A DNA stretch of 19,805 nt from Suilimivivens sp964614185 (GTDB lineage: Bacteria > Bacillota > Clostridia > Lachnospirales > Lachnospiraceae), in the NCBI GenBank assembly GCA_964614185.1, contig CAZTKJ010000050.1, positions 1-19,805 on the forward strand, given 5' to 3'. The translations under genes were made by a program, and so were the position numbers. A model generated the notes under the pieces. It ran no database searches. It was given only the letters and a program-made list of their open reading frames with translations, and was not told where the DNA came from. How positions within the stretch are numbered: position 1 is the first letter of the stretch; each line of letters opens with the position of its first letter. Positions 1-5,301 of the stretch are shown one piece after another.

Positions 1-80
1 CAGCTTAGTAAAATGCACCTATTTATGGATGTCCTCTACTTTCTTTCACACTAATCTCCTATCATTTCAATATTAAGCAT

Positions 81-109
81 ATTATAGCTTTTTTTGACAA
101 ATTATTCAA
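81..109 (-). promoter_or_regulatory. Leftward sigma-A-type promoter for a gene beyond the left edge
   Basis: On the minus strand, TTGAAT (plus 104-109) and a perfect TATAAT (plus 81-86) are separated by exactly 17 bases. Transcription would start near 74 and run off the left edge. No convincing reading frame of this transcript is visible in bases 1-74, so these are read as its leader. The promoter lies back to back with the glnA promoter, sharing about 40 bases of control region. Confidence 0.5.
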
Positions 110-122
110 TTATCTCTTTTGC

Positions 123-151
123 TTGACAAGAAATATAATTAGGTATATAGT
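123..151 (+). promoter_or_regulatory. Promoter of the glutamine synthetase operon
   Basis: A perfect TTGACA (123-128) and TATAGT (146-151) stand 17 bases apart, very close to the sigma-A consensus. The expected start site is near 157-158, which leaves a leader of about 87 bases before the glutamine synthetase start codon. Such a strong core promoter fits control after initiation, by the antiterminator and terminator that follow at once. Another TTGACA at 94-99 has no matching -10 box. Confidence 0.8.
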
Positions 152-159
152 TCTTATGA

Positions 160-177
160 ATGAGCAAAGGCGTTCAT
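160..177 (+). promoter_or_regulatory. ANTAR-type antiterminator hairpin in the glnA leader
   Basis: A six-base-pair stem (160-165 with 172-177, one G-U pair) carries the six-base loop AAAGGC at 166-171. Loop position 1 is A and position 4 is G, the pattern recognised by ANTAR-domain antiterminators such as NasR, AmiR and EutV. Its 3' arm (172-177) is also part of the 5' arm of the terminator at 171-212, so only one of the two structures can form. Known ANTAR targets usually have two such hairpins. A second hairpin follows at 181-202, but its loop read as six bases is TCTGCA, with G at position 4 and T rather than A at position 1. The presumed ligand is the ANTAR protein encoded at 1528-2112. 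Confidence 0.7.
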
Positions 178-223
178 CTTGGCATAAATCTGCATTTATG
201 TCAAAATGAATGTCTTTATTTTT
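171..223 (+). terminator. Conditional intrinsic terminator upstream of glnA
   Basis: Bases 171-189 pair with 194-212 around the loop CTGC, giving 19 positions with one C-A mismatch (178/205) and two G-U pairs. The T-rich run 213-223 follows. The hairpin sits between promoter and start codon and would stop transcription before the gene unless the hairpin at 160-177 forms first. The lower stem (171-177 with 206-212) brings the T-run next to the stem. If that part is captured by the antiterminator, the remaining hairpin ends 10 bases before the T-run and should no longer terminate. Confidence 0.75.
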
Positions 224-244
224 AAAGGAAAGCAGGGTAGAATT

Positions 245-1456
245 ATGAAATATTCGGAACAAGAGGTTATTCAGTATGTGCAGGAGGAGGACGTTAAATT
301 TATTCGTCTTGCTTTTTGCGATGTATTCGGCAAGCAAAAAAATATATCTATTATGCCAAAGGAGCTTCCCCGTGCTTTTAAGTATGGAATTGCCTTTGAC
401 GCCTCTTCTGTCACGGGATTCGGAGATGAGACACATTCCGATCTTTTGCTTCATCCGGATCCGGAAACTTTGACTTTGCTGCCCTGGCGGCCTGAGCATG
501 GCAAAGTTGTACGTATGTTTTCCGGTATTTCCTATCCTGACGGACGGCCTTTTGAATGTGATACAAGAAGTCTTTTGAAAAAAGCTGTGGCAGATGCTGA
601 CAAACTGGGATATCATTTTTTCTTTGGAGCTGAACAGGAATTTTATCTTTTTACTCTGGACGAAAATGGAAACCCTACAAGGACCCCTTATGACAAAGCC
701 GGTTATATGGACATTGCCCCTGATGACAGAGGAGAAAATATCCGCCGTGAAATTTGTCTTACCCTTGAACAAATGGGAATATGCCCTGAAAGCTCCCATC
801 ATGAAGAGGGCCCCGGGCAAAATGAGATCGATTTCCGATACTCAGATCCTGTTACCGCCGCAGACAATGCAATGACTTTCCGGACAGTTGCAAAGACAAC
901 CGCTCACCGCAACGGACTGTATGCAAATTTTGACGCAAAACCCCTCCCTGATAAGCCGGGAAACGGTTTTCATATCAACGTGTCGGTAGAAGATGTAAAC
1001 CATTCTGATCATCTGTCACACATGATAGCCGGCATTCTTGAAAAAATCAGAGATATTACTATATTTTTAAATCCTACGGAGAACTCCTTTAGGCGTTTTG
1101 GCTCCCACAAAGCGCCACTATATATTTCCTGGTCTAAAGAAAACCGTTCTCAGCTTGTAAGAATTCCGGCAGCTGCAGATGAGTACCGCCGTGCGGAACT
1201 CCGTTCACCGGATCCTTTTGCCAATCCCTATCTTGCTTTTGCTCTGATCATCTATGCAGGCATTTACGGTATACAAAATAATCTGGAACTTCCGGGAGCT
1301 GTGAATTGCAATCTGTATAAAGCCGATAAATCTTCTCTTGCAACACTTAAGGAACTGCCTAAAGACCTGGAGAGTGCCCGGGAAGCTGCCTTCTTCAGTC
1401 CTTTTGTGCAGGAACATATTCCTGCTGCCATACTGGATATTTATTGTGGCCGATAA
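245..1456 (+). CDS. glnA: Glutamine synthetase (type I, short form)
   Basis: The protein (403 residues) makes glutamine from glutamate, ammonia and ATP in the cytoplasm. Visible motifs are GAEQEF (residues 128-133, metal-binding Glu), EEGPGQNEI (187-195), NGFHINVS (240-247), NRSQLVRIP (300-308) and RRAELRSPDPFANPYLAFA (315-333), covering the metal, ATP and glutamate sites in the usual order. It is about 40 residues shorter than the usual Firmicute enzyme (about 440). No adenylylation-site tyrosine segment is seen. The flap loop, normally containing GYEAP, reads GSHKAP at 286-291, with Lys where the flap Glu is expected. Start 245 is preferred to an in-frame ATG at 206, because 206 lies inside the terminator hairpin. 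It is the first gene of an operon with the ANTAR gene 71 bases downstream. A related gamma-glutamyl ligase specificity cannot be excluded. Confidence 0.88.
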   Translation: MKYSEQEVIQYVQEEDVKFIRLAFCDVFGKQKNISIMPKELPRAFKYGIAFDASSVTGFGDETHSDLLLHPDPETLTLLPWRPEHGKVVRMFSGISYPDGRPFECDTRSLLKKAVADADKLGYHFFFGAEQEFYLFTLDENGNPTRTPYDKAGYMDIAPDDRGENIRREICLTLEQMGICPESSHHEEGPGQNEIDFRYSDPVTAADNAMTFRTVAKTTAHRNGLYANFDAKPLPDKPGNGFHINVSVEDVNHSDHLSHMIAGILEKIRDITIFLNPTENSFRRFGSHKAPLYISWSKENRSQLVRIPAAADEYRRAELRSPDPFANPYLAFALIIYAGIYGIQNNLELPGAVNCNLYKADKSSLATLKELPKDLESAREAAFFSPFVQEHIPAAILDIYCGR

Positions 1457-1479
1457 AAAATTACTTTATGCGTATGATA

Positions 1480-1510
1480 AGCTTAGCAAAAATAAGCTGT
1501 TAAATCAGCT
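1480..1510 (+). other. Pair of alternative small hairpins between glnA and the ANTAR gene
   Basis: AGCTTA (1480-1485) can pair with TAAGCT (1493-1498). Alternatively AGCTG (1495-1499) can pair with CAGCT (1506-1510) around a six-base loop. The two share bases 1495-1498, so they exclude each other. Neither loop has the A1/G4 ANTAR pattern and no T-run follows, so this is not called a terminator. It lies just before the ribosome site of the ANTAR gene. Confidence 0.3.
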
Positions 1511-1527
1511 CAGAAATGAGGATCAAC

Positions 1528-2112
1528 ATGAGTTTAGAAGAACGAGGATACAGTGTTCTTGTCGTTTCGGCGTCAAAGAACTTCAATTCTGCTATATTGC
1601 CTCTGCTTCCCGAGTCCGCCTTTTCTCCGGTTCGTATTGTTTCCGGTATCGGCGCCGGGCAGAGAATGTTTGCTGAGAGAAGCTTTGATTTTATTATTAT
1701 CAATTCACCTCTGCCGGATGACCCCGGTATACGTTTTGCCATTGATTCCTGCAGTACAAAGGGAACCGTTGTATTATTGCTTGTAAAATCTGAAACTTAT
1801 ATGGAGATTTATGATAAGGTAGTACTTCACGGCGTTTTTACCCTGCCTAAGCCTATATCGAAACAAACCTTAATTCAGGCTCTTGGCTGGATGGCCAGTG
1901 CAAGAGAGAGACTGCGCCGAGTTGAGAAAAAGACATTATCTATTGAAGAAAAAATGGAGGAAATCAGATTAGTCAACCGTGCAAAATGGCTGCTTATCAG
2001 TGAACTGAAAATGGATGAGCCGCATGCACATCACTATATAGAAAAACAGGCAATGGACCAATGCATTACTAAAAGGCAGGCAGCCGAAAATATTATCAGC
2101 ACTTATTCATAA
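1528..2112 (+). CDS. ANTAR-domain antiterminator with degenerate receiver (GlnR/NitR-like)
   Basis: The protein (194 residues) has an N-terminal receiver-like fold (about 8-120), a helical linker and a C-terminal ANTAR RNA-binding domain (about 140-192). The ANTAR domain shows the typical AKWLL segment, the Y-I-K-AMD helix and the KRQAAENII end. ANTAR proteins bind hairpins with A1/G4 hexaloops and prevent intrinsic termination, and such a hairpin lies upstream of glnA. In the receiver, the phospho-acceptor position of the usual D-x4-D-x3-P strand is Asn59 (FIIINSPLP), and the acidic pair after strand 1 is replaced by SAS. Only the LPKP lysine (Lys108) is kept. Aspartyl phosphorylation is therefore unlikely. 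Start 1528 is chosen over 1516 because GAGGA lies at a good distance from it. An ANTAR regulator downstream of glnA is known in solventogenic clostridia. Confidence 0.88.
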   Translation: MSLEERGYSVLVVSASKNFNSAILPLLPESAFSPVRIVSGIGAGQRMFAERSFDFIIINSPLPDDPGIRFAIDSCSTKGTVVLLLVKSETYMEIYDKVVLHGVFTLPKPISKQTLIQALGWMASARERLRRVEKKTLSIEEKMEEIRLVNRAKWLLISELKMDEPHAHHYIEKQAMDQCITKRQAAENIISTYS

Positions 2113-2151
2113 AAAGCGGACCGTGATCTTCATATTCACAGTCCGCTTTTT
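2111..2151. terminator. Bidirectional terminator between convergent operons
   Basis: AAAAAGCGGAC (2111-2121) and GTCCGCTTTTT (2141-2151) are perfect inverse complements with A and T tails on opposite sides, so the element can end transcripts in both directions. It overlaps the last two bases of the ANTAR gene stop codon and follows the phosphorylase gene that ends at 2178 on the other strand. The loop can form a further short GTGA/TCAC pairing. Confidence 0.9.
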
Positions 2152-2177
2152 AGTATTAACATAAAAATTCTTTTCCG

Positions 2178-5100
2178 CTAATTCAATGTAATATGAATTT
2201 CCTCTATCATGCCGCCACGGATGTCCTTTGCAGATTTGCCTTTTACTTGCGGCTCTCTGACATTTACTACACCGCCATCCTTATAGGTAAGAGTATATTC
2301 GGTTATCTGATAGTTTCCGGGGATATAATCCTTTTTCTCTCCTACATGATAAGTTACTTTTGTTTCTCCCAAAAGTACTGCTTCTACCATTCCTTCTTCT
2401 TCCAGAAGATAGTCCGGCAAAATGGGAGCGGGAGCAAAGACCAGTTCTCCCTCTTCTACGGTAAAAGGATTCTTTCCGAACATCATAATGATCCACATAT
2501 TTAAAAATTCCACTGTAGAGCCGCTTAAGCGTGCTACAAAACCTTTGCCGTGACAGCTGCTGTCCGGATTTTTGCTGCTGGCAATAAAAGAAGAATTTTC
2601 ATAGATGCTTCTGCCATATACATCAGGATCCAAAAAAGGAATGGCAGATTTCTTAAAGTCTTCAAAGAATTCCTCATACATATCTGATTTAAGAAGTTCC
2701 AAAAGATACTTATATTCCATATGAAGCCATATGGATTCATTTTCCAGCCATCCGGGAGTAAATGCTTTGGCTCTGCCAAGTTCATAAGACGCATCTGCCA
2801 AAGAAGCATTTACCTTATACATGGATAATTTCTCATCATATAAGTCGCTGCTCTTTATCTCTTCATAAAGTTCTCTTTTCCGCTCTTTCGTATTATCCAG
2901 TTTTAAATATCTTACAGGACCTTCTAAGAAGAGCGGAACTGCCTGCACGTTAAAATCAAGCGGTCTGACGCCTGCCTGCGTCTCTTCATAATCTGTAACT
3001 TCAAAAGTAAAGTAAGTAGGACAGATTCCTTCACTCATGGCACAGGCTTTATCAATTCCAGTTCTTACAATTTCATGCCACTGCTCTAATATTTCCGTTA
3101 AATGCTGAGCAGAAAACATCTTTCTTTCTCCTGAAACGCCCTGATAAATTTTATCACGATAGGCTTCTTTGGCATCATTGATCTTATTCCAGAAGCTCAT
3201 GACTTTTTCTTCTTTAAGCAGAGCACTCTTTTCTTCCTTTACGATTCCGTCTATTTCATCAATAAAATCAGCCAGTTCCTTTAACAGCTCTACCTGCTCC
3301 GGATAACGCTTTAAAGCGCCAATGGTATATTCCAGGTTTCTTGCCAGTTCACAGCTTTCTGCCATGGAGGAACCGAATAATCCCGGAAGTCCGTTCAGTG
3401 CATCGTACCAGCCCGGCTTCCCGCCTTCCATTTCCACACCCATTCCATAGGCATCCAATGTAGCAAATTTAGTGGCGGACAATAACAACAGCTTTTCCAT
3501 TAAGGTTACAAGAACGACTTCTCCCTTCCCATAACTGCTTTGAAGAAGGCTTCCGTCCTTTCCTCCTATTTCTTCCACTGCATGGTACTGGCGTATGCCT
3601 TTTTCTGTCCGTACACAGCGCTCTTCCCGCTTTCTGACTTTTGCCTGAGGTTTGTAATAACTGTACATTTTCGTATAAAGAAGACTTTCTTCTTTCTCAG
3701 GAAAAACAGAAAGATAATTTTCCAAGAGGTCCAAATTATAAGTCCAGTGGTCGGACCAGTATCCTTCTATAAATCTGCCGTTAGTTACGCCATCTGCTTC
3801 CCTGATGATCTCTGCAAACAGAGCATCCTCTTTTCCTTCTCCCTCACCAGATCTGTTAAGTTCCCTATAAAGCTCGCCCGGTGTAAAAGGTTTCTGAAGC
3901 ACTGAACGCAAATGCGCCTTTTCTTCCTTTGATGCATCAGCAAAAATCCTGTCAATTTTTTCTTCTTTCAAACAGTAAGTTACCTTTTCCACACCTAATG
4001 GATTATAACCGTCCGGCTGAATCAGACTGTAAAAAGTCCTGATATTCAAATCTCCTACAAAAGGAGCAAAAAATGTGTCGCATCTTCTATTCTGATTGAC
4101 ATCTCTGAAATTTCCGTTTCCCTGAGAATAAAATTCGGGCAGCATACTGAAGAAGTTGTAATCCCGCTCCAAATCACCATGCTTTCTGGAATAAATATAA
4201 AAAACTTTATCTTCTGCCAATTGAATAGGATAACCGCCGCGAAGCACATTGTCCATATAAGTATACTGACAGTAAGCGTCAAAATCTTCATTGGCTGTTT
4301 TAGTCTTTACATGTCTGCACAGATTTATGACAAGCTCATCTGCTTCTTCTCTTTTTTGATCATAATAAGATGCATTCAGGGTTTTGCCGGCAAATTCTGT
4401 CAGCAGTTCCTTACTTTCCGTCTGTCCGATCAGCTGATAAAGGACAGTTTCTTCTCCGGAAGCCAGTTCCGTTTTCATACCGTAAAAACAGCAGGGTACT
4501 ATATTGTCTGCTCTCTGCTCCATTTCCCCAAGTTCCTGCAGGCTCTTTTCTTTGAAATTTACAGGCTTGTCCAAAGAAAAATCATAAGCAAATACTACCT
4601 TAGGATCCGTAATGGGTTTTAATCTTGTACCATCTTTAAGAGTTCCTATTGCAAAGTTTCCTCCATGTACTTCTGATACAGCAGCCGTATCTGTAGTACT
4701 GGCTCTTACTTTCATAAAAGGGATATCCTCTACCATAAACACCTGCATCCATGCCTTAATCGTCTGTCCCATCGTTTTCATACTATCAAGATCGACCCCG
4801 TAAGGGATACAAGCCGGCATTCCATCTAATATTTCCAAATCAGCCGTTTCTTTTCCGATATTCTTAATGCTGAGCTTCCTTACCAATGCCCCTATTTTTT
4901 CTCCCGGCAGAGTAAAATAAGATACTTTGGTTAAAAGGCCTTCCCTCCCATTTTTCTCTTCGATTTCAAATCCATTCATGGCAATGGACATACTATGAGG
5001 CACATCTTCCTCCCTAAAGGGTTCCAATACTTCCCCGCCCTTTTTCAAAAAAGTGCGGAACCCTGTTCTCTTTACATTCTGATATGCCTGATGTGCCGGA

Positions 5101-5279
5101 TAAAATTCCATAATAGCATGGTCTTTATTTTCCACACCAAAGCTGACAACACCTTGTCCCCTGTTTACATAATAACACCAAACGGGAATTCCCTTAGTTC
5201 CACTGATTCCGGGAAGAAAGCTTGCAAATTCTGTCTTCTTTCCGTAATTCTCTATCCGATACACTGTATTTTTGCTCAT
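2178..5279 (-). CDS. Large glycoside phosphorylase, GH161-like (probable beta-1,3-oligoglucan phosphorylase)
   Basis: This cytoplasmic enzyme (1033 residues, no signal peptide) belongs to the glucan-phosphorylase superfamily with a beta-sandwich N-terminus (about 1-300) and an alpha/alpha barrel. Candidate active-site motifs are NGNFRDVNQNRR (388-399), corresponding to the RDxxQD segment of GH94, and GKPGWYDALNGLPG (620-633). Asp626 in the latter is the likely general acid, by analogy with the DWND Asp of GH94. It is longer than cellobiose phosphorylases (about 800 residues) and in the size range of oligoglucan phosphorylases (GH161, GH149 and the GH94 beta-1,2 enzymes). Such enzymes release glucose 1-phosphate from the non-reducing end using phosphate. 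The gene follows a GH94 gene by 22 bases, and tandem GH161-GH94 pairs are reported in Gram-positives, which favours beta-1,3 specificity. A beta-1,2-oligoglucan phosphorylase is the main alternative. AAAGGAG stands five bases before the start. Confidence 0.7.
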   Translation of the reverse strand: MSKNTVYRIENYGKKTEFASFLPGISGTKGIPVWCYYVNRGQGVVSFGVENKDHAIMEFYPAHQAYQNVKRTGFRTFLKKGGEVLEPFREEDVPHSMSIAMNGFEIEEKNGREGLLTKVSYFTLPGEKIGALVRKLSIKNIGKETADLEILDGMPACIPYGVDLDSMKTMGQTIKAWMQVFMVEDIPFMKVRASTTDTAAVSEVHGGNFAIGTLKDGTRLKPITDPKVVFAYDFSLDKPVNFKEKSLQELGEMEQRADNIVPCCFYGMKTELASGEETVLYQLIGQTESKELLTEFAGKTLNASYYDQKREEADELVINLCRHVKTKTANEDFDAYCQYTYMDNVLRGGYPIQLAEDKVFYIYSRKHGDLERDYNFFSMLPEFYSQGNGNFRDVNQNRRCDTFFAPFVGDLNIRTFYSLIQPDGYNPLGVEKVTYCLKEEKIDRIFADASKEEKAHLRSVLQKPFTPGELYRELNRSGEGEGKEDALFAEIIREADGVTNGRFIEGYWSDHWTYNLDLLENYLSVFPEKEESLLYTKMYSYYKPQAKVRKREERCVRTEKGIRQYHAVEEIGGKDGSLLQSSYGKGEVVLVTLMEKLLLLSATKFATLDAYGMGVEMEGGKPGWYDALNGLPGLFGSSMAESCELARNLEYTIGALKRYPEQVELLKELADFIDEIDGIVKEEKSALLKEEKVMSFWNKINDAKEAYRDKIYQGVSGERKMFSAQHLTEILEQWHEIVRTGIDKACAMSEGICPTYFTFEVTDYEETQAGVRPLDFNVQAVPLFLEGPVRYLKLDNTKERKRELYEEIKSSDLYDEKLSMYKVNASLADASYELGRAKAFTPGWLENESIWLHMEYKYLLELLKSDMYEEFFEDFKKSAIPFLDPDVYGRSIYENSSFIASSKNPDSSCHGKGFVARLSGSTVEFLNMWIIMMFGKNPFTVEEGELVFAPAPILPDYLLEEEGMVEAVLLGETKVTYHVGEKKDYIPGNYQITEYTLTYKDGGVVNVREPQVKGKSAKDIRGGMIEEIHITLN

Positions 5280-5301
5280 ATTGACTCCTTTCTCATATCT
5301 T

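Noticed and set aside
14..55. Tiny minus-strand frame with AGGAG and a GTG start in the leftward leader
   Set aside because: It codes for only eight residues before a stop. A leader peptide is possible, but nothing else supports it.
94..99. Second TTGACA upstream of glnA
   Set aside because: No -10 box lies 16-18 bases downstream; the TTGACA at 123-128 has an almost perfect partner.
110..820. Long open frame on the minus strand opposite the start of glnA
   Set aside because: It covers the glnA promoter, leader and coding sequence antisense, has no ribosome site or recognisable protein features, and is explained as a shadow of glnA.
4179..4622. Plus-strand open frame within the large phosphorylase gene
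   Set aside because: It is hydrophobic and antisense to a clear 1033-residue gene and lacks a ribosome site; treated as a shadow frame, like those at 3540-3905, 7390-7740 and 8118-8501.
2178..5279. Cellobiose or cellodextrin phosphorylase as the identity of the 1033-residue enzyme
   Set aside because: The motifs differ (FRDVNQNRR and GWYDALN instead of RDxNQD and DWND) and the protein is longer; a GH161-like or beta-1,2-oligoglucan enzyme fits better.
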